Positions 1-5,604 of a stretch of 6,115 nucleotides of DNA are shown here, piece by piece (positions within the stretch are counted from its first letter, which is position 1; the number at the start of each line of letters is the position of its first letter). Origin of the DNA: Candidatus Hydrogenedentota bacterium (GTDB lineage Bacteria > Hydrogenedentota > Hydrogenedentia > Hydrogenedentales > JAEUWI01). The stretch lies in the NCBI GenBank assembly GCA_030430835.1, contig JAUIKJ010000192.1:1-6115 (forward strand), given 5' to 3'. Both the position numbers and the translations under genes were made by a program. The notes below the pieces were generated by a model. The model saw only the letters and a program-made list of their open reading frames with translations, did not search any database and was not told where the DNA came from.

Positions 1-96
1 AGCTTGCCTCAGCCTTGCGAGCTGGCTTCTCAATGTGGGTGTCGATGAGGAACCCGGCGATCGCGAAGCCCGTGTTAACCGCCAACTTCGCGTGCC
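1..96. other. Leader region upstream of the sigma-fusion gene
   Basis: This 96-base stretch precedes the GTG start of the large fusion gene. In the fusion's own frame there are stops at 46-48 (TGA) and 76-78 (TAA), so that protein cannot begin earlier than position 79, and the only usable start codon after that is GTG at 97. No tRNA or other RNA gene is recognisable. The region contains one promoter-like pair, listed separately. The window boundary prevents deciding whether an upstream gene ends or a divergent gene begins here. Confidence 0.6.
49..76 (+). promoter_or_regulatory. Candidate ECF-sigma-type promoter
   Basis: GGAACC at 49-54 is followed after 16 bases by CGTGTT at 71-76. Many ECF sigma factors recognise a -35 element with a GGAAC core and a -10 element with CGT, about 16-17 bases apart. 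Transcription would start near position 83, about a dozen bases before the GTG at 97. Because the gene downstream encodes an ECF-like sigma factor, autoregulation is the natural reading. It is a single match in a short GC-rich stretch, so chance cannot be excluded. Confidence 0.4.
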
Positions 97-576
97 GTGG
101 CGCAGGTCCTTGGCGGGAATACCGAGGCCTTCGGGCTCTTGATCGATCGGCACGGCAGCGCGGCGATGGCCGTCGCGCGGGGACTGGTGATTGTCTCCGC
201 GGACGCCGACGACGTAGTGCAAGAGGCTTTCGTCAAGGCCTTCCAAAAGCTGGACACCCTCCAGCAACCCCACCGCTTCGGCGCATGGCTGCTGACCATC
301 GTGCGTAACAGCGCCATTCGTCTGCGCGAGCGGCGGCTGCGCGAAGTTCCCTTGGAGCAGATCGAGGAACCGCAGAACGATGGCTCTGGCCGCGATGCTG
401 ATCTTGAGCGTATCATTCGTGGCGGGCTCGCGGGCTTGGAAGCGAAGCAGCGCGAGATCCTTGCGCTGCACTACTTTGCCGGCAAGTCGATTCAGGAATG
501 TGCCGCGCTACAGGACATCTCTCGCGCCGCAGCGGCGAAACGGCTCCAGCGCGCGCGCCAGGCGCTGGGCACCGAA
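97..576 (+). other. Sigma-70 region 2 and region 4 module of the fusion
   Basis: Region 2 (about residues 7-80) would bind the RNA polymerase clamp and the -10 element. It carries the AFGLLIDRH helix, the DADDVVQEAF signature and the WLLTIVRNSAIRLRERR helix. A 25-residue acidic linker (EQIEEPQNDGSGRDADLE, 87-104) leads to region 4 (about 105-158), where LEAKQREILALHYFAGKS matches the usual 'L-x-x-x-x-R-E-x-x-x-L-x-Y-F-x-G-x-S' start. Its helix-turn-helix ends in ISRAAAAKRLQRARQAL, which keeps the final R-L-x-R-A-R of the family. Four consecutive alanines replace the more usual polar residues at the start of the -35 recognition helix. Both regions are complete enough that a working DNA-binding factor is likely. 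Confidence 0.9.
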
Positions 577-3500
577 CTGATCCACGCGCTGGGACCGGAA
601 GCGCGGGAGGCCTTCGCGCTGGATGCCCGGAAACGGAAGGCGATTCTTGGCGCGGTACTCGCCGCGGGCGCGAGCTGGCAGGCACAGGCCGCCGCGGGCA
701 GTGCGATCGCCGGGGCCGCTGGAACGGGTTGGATACTGAAGCTCGCGCTGGGCGGGGCCTTGGTGGCGGGGGCGGTGGTGGTCGCGGGGCTGTCAGCGCC
801 TGCCTTCTTCGACGGGCAAGACGACACGGCGGTGGCCGAGGCGGATTCCGCGGATGTACCGGTGGCGGATGCTGCTACCGGCGCAGATTTCGCCGAATCC
901 GAAGACGCTACGGTTTCCATCGTGCCGGAACGCGCACCGGCCACCGGCGAGGGCCGTATCCAGGCGCAGCTGGTGGACGCGAATGGTCAGGCCGTCACGA
1001 AGGCCGCGTGTACGCTGGAGCAAGTTACGTGGACCGCCACGGAAGCGCCCCCCGAAAAGACGCTCAAGTGGAACGGGGAACCCGATGCGGAGGGAAAAGT
1101 ACTTTTCAGCAATCTACCGATGGGCGAGTATTGCCTGAAGGCGATTTCTACGCAGGGCGCGGCCTTCGAGGACTATAACCTGCGCCCGGAGTATCCGGAG
1201 TCTCTGAGCAGCACCTTGGAGATGCTTCCCAGCGCGCGCGATTTCCGTGGCGTCGTGGTGGGACCGGACGGCGCGCCGGTGCCCGATGCCTGGGTTTATC
1301 CCGTTGCCCACGAACTCTATCCCGATACCGTGGCCGCGCACACGCAGGTCGCCTCATTGCGGGCGGGCACGGATGCGGAAGGCGCCTTCACGGTTCCCGT
1401 CGTGTGGCCGGGCCGCCTGAAATACTTCGTCTATGCGCCGGGCTACGCGCCGATGATGAGCGACTACGTGTCACACACGGAACAAGCGCGCTTTGTGCTC
1501 GCGCACGGCCAGGACCTGACGGGGACGCTGGTAAACGCCGATACGGAGGACGGCATCCCCGGGGTGCGCGTCACGCTGAACTTCGCCGATCGGGTGGAGC
1601 ACACGGTCGCCACCGATGCCGAAGGACGCTTTCTGCTCTCGGACGTGGCGCTAGGTGACTACGAAATCGCGCTGGAGGATCCGGCGCTGGTGCTCGCGAA
1701 AGGCGACCGGGTGACGGTGCAGCCGGACACGCCCCTCACGATCACGGCAACGGTCGGCGGCGTGGTGATGGGGCAGGTGACGGATGCGAACACTGGACGC
1801 GGCATCCCCGGCATTCAAGTCAGTGTCTATAGCCAAGGACCATCAAGACGAATAACGACCGATACCGGCGGCAATTACATCGCGATGGGATTGACCGCGG
1901 GATTGCTTACCGTCCAACTCGACGAAACACCGGGCTATCAAAACAACCCGGCGATGGCGCGTCCCGGAGAGACCTTCCATCAGCTCACCTTGGCGCCGGG
2001 TGCCGTCCTGGAAGACATCAACTTCAACCTCAAGCCCGCGCTGCGTGTAGAAGGCGTGGTGGTGGATACGGCCGGCGCGCCCGTCGAGGACGCCCGAGTC
2101 TACGCCGCAGTGGCACCCGCCGGTGAGGTTCGTAACTACTACGTGCCCAGAATCCAGACCGAAGCGCGCGGGCGATTCGTTTTCGATACCTTGCCGGACG
2201 GGCATGCCATCGCCTTCCTCGCGCAGAAAGACGCTGCCGCCAGCGAAGCGGCGCGGCTCGGCGCGGACGATGTGGCCGGCGCGCAGTTACGGCTCGTGCT
2301 CGATCAGGACGCAAGCGCTACCGTTCGCGGGCGTGTGCAAGGACCCGGCGGCGCGGCGCTGCGGGATGCCGGTCTGCAATTGGAAGACGCGGATGGTTTC
2401 ACTTGGAGCGCCGACTTCGGTCCCGGCGGGCGCTTCGTCGTCGAGGACCTGCCCGCAGGCATTTACAAGACGCAGACTTGGTATGAGTTCTCCGACGGTT
2501 ACAGTCCGGTCTGCCGGGATACACCGGAGATCGAAGTACGCGCTGGCGAGATGAAGGACAATGTCCTTATCACCTGTGGCGAGTCGGGACCGCTAAGTAT
2601 TCGCGGTACCGTCTATCGGCCCGATGGGCGGACCAAGGCAGGCGCGGAGGTATATATTCCGAGTAGCGCCTACCGGGCAGTGACCGACGTGCGCGGTCAC
2701 TACACCCTATCGGGGTTGACGGAAGGCGTGCACCGGGTCAATGTGTCGGCACGCGGCTTCGCGGCGGCGGAAGCGCAGGAGGTGGACGCGGGTGCTACTC
2801 AGGCTGACTTTGTGTTGCGCGAGCCGGTGACCCTGCGCGGGCGTGTTGTCGACGCGGAGACGGGCGCGGGACTGGTGGCGGATCTCCAGATCCGTGCCGG
2901 ACAGACGACCAGCTATACGAGTCACACCAGCGATGACGACGGCCACTACGAAGTCACCAAACTCGCGGACTGGTCCATCATGATCCAGGCCAATGCGCCG
3001 GGTTACGTGACCCACTCCGCGTGGGTCACGGCAACGTCGGTCGCAATGGAACGCGACATTCCCATGAGGCCCGCCGCCACTATTGCAGGAACGGTCTTCA
3101 ATCCCGACGGACAACCGGCGTCCGGCGTCAAGGTCATGCGGGGTAATCAGCCCTTCGAAGCAGCCGCGATCACCCAACCCGACGGGGGTTTCCAAGTCAT
3201 GGGCTTGACCCGTGGCCAGCCGCTCGCGCTGATCTTTGAGAGTGAGGCACATGGCGCAACGCAACGCACGGTGGTGCCCGGGGAAGCCGGCGCGGATCAG
3301 CTTGAAGTGGTGCTGGAAGACGGCCCGGTCGTGCTCTTCGAGATTACGCTGAATGGTGAGCCCGCAGAGAACTTCGAAGTGAGCGCGCAGGGGACGGCGC
3401 CCGGCGGTGGTGGCTTCAATTATTCCAGCGGCTACGGGGATAGCGATAGACATGCGGTCCTGCGTTCGCTGCCTGCAGGACTGCTGGAGGTCAAGGTGTC

Positions 3501-4143
3501 CCTGCACCATGCCCGCGAGCCCGGCGAGGTCCCGGCGCTTCAATCGATATCCCGCAGCATGGATCTACGCGCCGGTGAATCCTATGTCTTTGCGCATGAC
3601 TTCCGTGTGGGTAGCTCAACGGTCGTGGGCCGGATGCTGGATGCGGCGGGTACGCCCGTAGGTCCCGGCCGCGTGAGCATCGTCATAGGCGATGAAGAAA
3701 ACGCCCGGGTAAATACACCAGACGGAAGTTTCGAGTTGACGAATCTGCCCGCAGGAGAATTCGATATTATCGGCTTGCTCTACAGCGGCGGCCGCGTGCG
3801 GCAGACCATCACGGTGGGTGAAGACACGGTCGAGGAAATCGATCTGATCTTTGCGGGGACCAACGAGATCGTCGTTTCCACACCGCCCGGCCAGGTCGTC
3901 ACACTCTACGAGGGGCAGCTCTCGGAAGCGCAGGCTGCGTTGCCACCGGCTGAGAACGAAGCGTGGACGGTGGGAACCCTGTACACCGGCGATGAAGGTC
4001 TCGCCCGCTTCCCGAAGCTGGTCGACGGCGAGTACTGGGTCGTATTGCTGCATTTCCCCGACGGCGGCGCCGCAGCCGCCCTCGCTTTGGAGCGGGTGCG
4101 CGTTTCGGGGGGAACACCGGTAGAAGTAAACTTCGGCGGGTAG
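97..4143 (+). CDS. ECF-type sigma factor fused through a membrane helix to a carboxypeptidase-regulatory-like repeat ectodomain
   Basis: The 1348-residue product has three parts. Residues 1-160 are an RNA polymerase sigma factor: region 2 spans about 7-80 (core DADDVVQEAFVKAF at 36-49, FGAWLLTIVRN at 61-71) and region 4 about 105-158. Residues 161-285 hold a basic RKRK at 178-181, an Ala/Gly-rich stretch, a membrane helix at about 212-234 and an acidic linker. Residues 286-1252 are about eleven modules of 77-95 residues with the 'G-V-D-G-x-P-V-x-x-A-x-V' opening of carboxypeptidase-regulatory (transthyretin-like) beta-sandwiches, and a C-terminal tail follows. Basic residues before the helix and acidic ones after it imply N-terminus in the cytoplasm and repeats outside. 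ECF factors are normally about 200 residues. The GTG start is the only one possible after the in-frame TAA at 76 but lacks a Shine-Dalgarno, and region 2 begins a few residues short. The ligand and target genes are unknown. Family and architecture are secure; signalling function is inference. Confidence 0.93.
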   Translation: MAQVLGGNTEAFGLLIDRHGSAAMAVARGLVIVSADADDVVQEAFVKAFQKLDTLQQPHRFGAWLLTIVRNSAIRLRERRLREVPLEQIEEPQNDGSGRDADLERIIRGGLAGLEAKQREILALHYFAGKSIQECAALQDISRAAAAKRLQRARQALGTELIHALGPEAREAFALDARKRKAILGAVLAAGASWQAQAAAGSAIAGAAGTGWILKLALGGALVAGAVVVAGLSAPAFFDGQDDTAVAEADSADVPVADAATGADFAESEDATVSIVPERAPATGEGRIQAQLVDANGQAVTKAACTLEQVTWTATEAPPEKTLKWNGEPDAEGKVLFSNLPMGEYCLKAISTQGAAFEDYNLRPEYPESLSSTLEMLPSARDFRGVVVGPDGAPVPDAWVYPVAHELYPDTVAAHTQVASLRAGTDAEGAFTVPVVWPGRLKYFVYAPGYAPMMSDYVSHTEQARFVLAHGQDLTGTLVNADTEDGIPGVRVTLNFADRVEHTVATDAEGRFLLSDVALGDYEIALEDPALVLAKGDRVTVQPDTPLTITATVGGVVMGQVTDANTGRGIPGIQVSVYSQGPSRRITTDTGGNYIAMGLTAGLLTVQLDETPGYQNNPAMARPGETFHQLTLAPGAVLEDINFNLKPALRVEGVVVDTAGAPVEDARVYAAVAPAGEVRNYYVPRIQTEARGRFVFDTLPDGHAIAFLAQKDAAASEAARLGADDVAGAQLRLVLDQDASATVRGRVQGPGGAALRDAGLQLEDADGFTWSADFGPGGRFVVEDLPAGIYKTQTWYEFSDGYSPVCRDTPEIEVRAGEMKDNVLITCGESGPLSIRGTVYRPDGRTKAGAEVYIPSSAYRAVTDVRGHYTLSGLTEGVHRVNVSARGFAAAEAQEVDAGATQADFVLREPVTLRGRVVDAETGAGLVADLQIRAGQTTSYTSHTSDDDGHYEVTKLADWSIMIQANAPGYVTHSAWVTATSVAMERDIPMRPAATIAGTVFNPDGQPASGVKVMRGNQPFEAAAITQPDGGFQVMGLTRGQPLALIFESEAHGATQRTVVPGEAGADQLEVVLEDGPVVLFEITLNGEPAENFEVSAQGTAPGGGGFNYSSGYGDSDRHAVLRSLPAGLLEVKVSLHHAREPGEVPALQSISRSMDLRAGESYVFAHDFRVGSSTVVGRMLDAAGTPVGPGRVSIVIGDEENARVNTPDGSFELTNLPAGEFDIIGLLYSGGRVRQTITVGEDTVEEIDLIFAGTNEIVVSTPPGQVVTLYEGQLSEAQAALPPAENEAWTVGTLYTGDEGLARFPKLVDGEYWVVLLHFPDGGAAAALALERVRVSGGTPVEVNFGG
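730..798 (+). other. Transmembrane helix linking sigma module to ectodomain
   Basis: Residues 212-234 form the longest strongly hydrophobic stretch in the protein, with core LALGGALVAGAVVVAGLSA at 216-234. It is preceded by RKRK at 178-181 and K215 and followed by an acidic Asp/Glu/Ala linker up to about residue 270, which fits the positive-inside rule for a cytoplasmic N-terminus. An earlier Ala/Gly-rich segment at 182-210 is weakly hydrophobic. If that also crossed the membrane, the repeats would end up in the cytoplasm, so the one-helix topology is the likelier but not certain reading. Confidence 0.82.
952..3852 (+). repeat. Array of about eleven carboxypeptidase-regulatory-like beta-sandwich modules (protein level)
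   Basis: Modules begin at about residues 286, 381, 473, 555, 648, 740, 832, 910, 993, 1077 and 1174. Most share an opening strand and turn (examples: RGVVVGPDGAPVPDAWV at 384-400, VEGVVVDTAGAPVEDARV at 651-668, IRGTVYRPDGRTKAGAEV at 835-852), a central 'T-D-x-x-G-x-F/Y' turn (TDAEGRF at 506-512, TDVRGHY at 863-869), an 'L-P-x-G-x-Y' or similar turn, and often an A-x-G-Y (APGY at 447-450 and 967-970). This is the pattern of PF13620-type domains, known in secreted and cell-surface proteins as spacers or carbohydrate/protein contact modules. The modules are diverged, and no long DNA-level repeat is apparent, so the array looks old. Module boundaries are by eye; the tenth is the least typical. 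Confidence 0.85.
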
Positions 4144-4161
4144 CTGTGTGGCTACCCGCCG
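4134..4161. terminator. Hairpin between convergent genes, candidate bidirectional terminator
   Basis: An 11-base arm at 4134-4144 (CGGCGGGTAGC) pairs perfectly with 4151-4161 (GCTACCCGCCG) across a six-base loop TGTGTG; T4133 and G4162 could add a wobble pair. The left arm includes the TAG stop of the sigma-fusion gene at 4141-4143. The stop of the convergent reductase gene lies 28 bases to the right. There is no clear T-tract on the + strand, and only a short TTT on the - strand. The structure is certain, but intrinsic termination is less so; many high-GC bacteria use such hairpins without a T-tract. Confidence 0.6.
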
Positions 4162-4189
4162 GAAGATCGCATCACTCCTCGCGAGCCCT

Positions 4190-4774
4190 CTAGCGCTGGT
4201 AACGGGCCAGGAATTCCGCGAGGGTCTTGCCGAGACCGAGCACGCCCTGCTGCTGCTTCTCGTCGCTGAGGTTGCCGTCGTCGCCGAAGGCATTCATCGC
4301 ACCGGAGATGGCGCGTTGCTGGGGCAGCACGATGACGTTGATGTTCTCGAGCAGGGCGCGGACATGCACCAGTCCGCGCAGCCCGCCAAGGCCGCCGGGC
4401 GACGCGGCGAGGAGCACCGCTACCTTGCCGGTGTAGCACGCCAGGGGCGCTTCGTCGTCGGTCTCCTTGCGTGATACCCAATCGATGGTGTTTTTCAGCA
4501 GGGGCGAGAAGGAGCTGTTGTATTCGGGGGAGGCGATCAGCAGCCCGTCGTGCTCGAGGAAGAGTTGCTTGAGTTTCTTGGCGTTCTCCGGCAGCCCGTC
4601 GGCGGATTCGAGATCACCGTCGTAGATCGGCATCGGATAGTCCGCGAGGTCGATCAGGGTGACCTCGGCACCGGCGTCGCGTGCGCCCTGAGCGGCGATG
4701 GCGACGGCTTTCTTGTTCACGGAGTCCTTCCGGGCGCTCCCGGCAAAGGCGAGGATTTTCGGGGTGTAAGCCAT
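4190..4774 (-). CDS. NAD(P)H-dependent FMN reductase family protein
   Basis: The 194-residue product belongs to the NADPH-dependent FMN reductase family (flavodoxin-like fold, PF03358), which includes soluble quinone, chromate and azo-compound reductases. The FMN-phosphate loop is GSARKDSVN at 12-20. The second signature is ASPEYNSSFSPLLKNTIDW at 81-99, and SPGGLGGLRG at 125-134 forms the third flavin loop. Length is normal for the family. The start MAYTPKILAF is chosen because AAGGAGA (on the minus strand, + positions 4781-4787) sits seven bases upstream; a further ATG 16 codons earlier (4822) lacks this support and would add a non-family N-terminus. The gene is convergent with the sigma fusion and divergent from the WbqC gene, so it is probably monocistronic. 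The natural substrate cannot be told from sequence; a redox-stress or quinone-detoxifying role is an inference. Confidence 0.92.
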   Translation of the reverse strand: MAYTPKILAFAGSARKDSVNKKAVAIAAQGARDAGAEVTLIDLADYPMPIYDGDLESADGLPENAKKLKQLFLEHDGLLIASPEYNSSFSPLLKNTIDWVSRKETDDEAPLACYTGKVAVLLAASPGGLGGLRGLVHVRALLENINVIVLPQQRAISGAMNAFGDDGNLSDEKQQQGVLGLGKTLAEFLARYQR

Positions 4775-4780
4775 GTGCGG

Positions 4781-4787
4781 TCTCCTT
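4781..4787 (-). promoter_or_regulatory. Strong Shine-Dalgarno of the FMN reductase gene
   Basis: The + strand reads TCTCCTT, which on the coding strand is AAGGAGA, six to seven bases before ATG at 4774-4772. It decides the start codon in favour of MAYTPK over the longer alternative at 4822. It is the only convincing ribosome-binding site seen in the window. Confidence 0.88.
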
Positions 4788-4796
4788 CTTATTTTC

Positions 4797-4810
4797 GTTG
4801 TTGCAACAAC
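4797..4810. promoter_or_regulatory. 14-bp perfect palindrome, candidate operator of the FMN reductase gene
   Basis: GTTGTTGCAACAAC is a perfect dyad centred between 4803 and 4804. It begins two bases beyond the candidate -10 element of the reductase promoter, so it would cover the transcription start. This is the classic place for a repressor of the MarR, TetR or similar dimeric type. It is AT-richer than its surroundings, and a 14-bp exact palindrome is unlikely by chance at this location. The regulator is not encoded in the window. Confidence 0.55.
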
Positions 4811-4812
4811 TA

Positions 4813-4842
4813 ATGTTAACACGAGTACCGCAGCCCTGGCAA
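4813..4842 (-). promoter_or_regulatory. Candidate housekeeping promoter of the FMN reductase gene
   Basis: On the minus strand TTGCCA (+ positions 4842-4837) matches five of six bases of the -35 consensus. TAACAT (+ positions 4818-4813) matches four of six bases of the -10, with an 18-base spacer. The resulting transcript would start within or next to the palindrome at 4797-4810 and carry a leader of about 30 bases with the strong Shine-Dalgarno. Confidence 0.45.
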
Positions 4843-4908
4843 GTCCGGCGGATCGCCGGGCACCGGCCGGCCTTGCGTGCCGCGCGCCGCTGCTGCATCC
4901 TAGCGCGC

Positions 4909-5604
4909 ATGCTCGTGGGAATTCATCAGCTCCATTACCTCCCTTGGCTGCGCTATTTCGAGAAGATCGCGCGGGCCGACGTGTTCATCGTTCTGGACAA
5001 TATCCAGTACAACAAGAACGGCTGGCAGAACCGCAACCGCATCAAGACGGCCCAAGGCGGCACGGTGCTGACGGTGCCCGTGCTGGACCGCTTTGCCCAG
5101 CCGCTCGACGCCGTGGCCATCGATACCCGGCAACGCTGGCAGCGGAAGCACTGGCGCACGCTGCAGCAAGCCTACGCGCGCGCGCCGTACTTCGCCGACC
5201 TTGCCCCCTTTCTCGAGTTGGTCTACGCCCGGGACTGGACACACCTGAACGATCTGAACCGGCACATGCTCGCTTGGTATCTGGAGATTCTCGGCATCGA
5301 AACGCGGGTGGTCTACGCGTCCGAGCTCGACGTACCTGGCGTTGCGACGGAACGGCTGGTCAACCTGATCCGCGCGGTGGGCGGCACGCATTACTACAGC
5401 GGCGCCTATGCGCTGGATGCGTATCTTGATGCGGAGGCCCTGCAGGATGCTGGGATCGCGTTGACGCTTCAGGAATGGAAAGCGCCAATCTACCCGCAGC
5501 TTCACGGCGGCTTCGTGTCCGACCTGTCGGTGGTCGACGTGATGATGAATTGCGGACCCGACGCTCTGGCGACTATCCTGCGCGGCCATGAAGATCCCGC
5601 ATAG
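4909..5604 (+). CDS. WbqC-family protein (predicted surface-polysaccharide biosynthesis)
   Basis: The 231-residue product matches the WbqC-like family (PF08889) along its full length. Family hallmarks are the N-terminal IHQLHYLPWLRYFEKIARAD at 5-24, LDNIQYNKNGWQNRNRIK at 29-46, LTVPV at 54-58, the helix HWRTLQQAYARAPYF at 81-95, GGTHYYSG at 158-165 and the C-terminal YPQLHGGFVSDLSVVDVM at 195-212. The family occurs mainly in O-antigen and other polysaccharide or glycan gene clusters, often beside sugar aminotransferases, as here. Its biochemical reaction is not one I can state with confidence. The start at 4909 is chosen because homologues begin right before V-x-I-H-Q; the frame stays open upstream without family similarity. 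No Shine-Dalgarno is visible. The last 17 bases overlap the following DegT gene, implying co-transcription. Residue 8 is Leu where many relatives have Pro (HQP). Confidence 0.9.
   Translation: MLVGIHQLHYLPWLRYFEKIARADVFIVLDNIQYNKNGWQNRNRIKTAQGGTVLTVPVLDRFAQPLDAVAIDTRQRWQRKHWRTLQQAYARAPYFADLAPFLELVYARDWTHLNDLNRHMLAWYLEILGIETRVVYASELDVPGVATERLVNLIRAVGGTHYYSGAYALDAYLDAEALQDAGIALTLQEWKAPIYPQLHGGFVSDLSVVDVMMNCGPDALATILRGHEDPA

Noticed and set aside
73..78. GTTAAC shared between the sigma leader and the reductase promoter (4815-4820)
   Set aside because: Only six bases are shared, and flanking bases differ, so a common regulator site is not supported.
498..1178. 226-residue + strand reading frame inside the sigma-fusion gene
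   Set aside because: Arg/Gly-rich low-complexity translation in an alternative frame of a clearly coding high-GC gene; no recognisable domain.
2707..3543. 278-residue minus-strand reading frame inside the repeat region
   Set aside because: Antisense shadow of the beta-sandwich modules; His/Arg-rich text with no family motif and no ribosome-binding site.
952..3852. Recent tandem duplication or CRISPR-like DNA repeats
   Set aside because: The repetition is visible only at protein level; modules are strongly diverged, differ in length, and no repeated DNA units with regular spacers were seen.
3616..4293. 225-residue minus-strand frame spanning the end of the sigma fusion and the end of the reductase
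   Set aside because: It overlaps two well-supported genes and the hairpin, and its translation resembles no family.
4775..4822. Longer start (ATG at 4822) for the FMN reductase
   Set aside because: It would add 16 residues not typical of the family and would begin upstream of the candidate transcription start and operator; the ATG at 4774 has a strong Shine-Dalgarno.
4873..4901. TTGCGT ... CATCCT as a promoter for the WbqC gene
   Set aside because: The -10 match is poor and transcription would start at or past the ATG, leaving essentially no leader.
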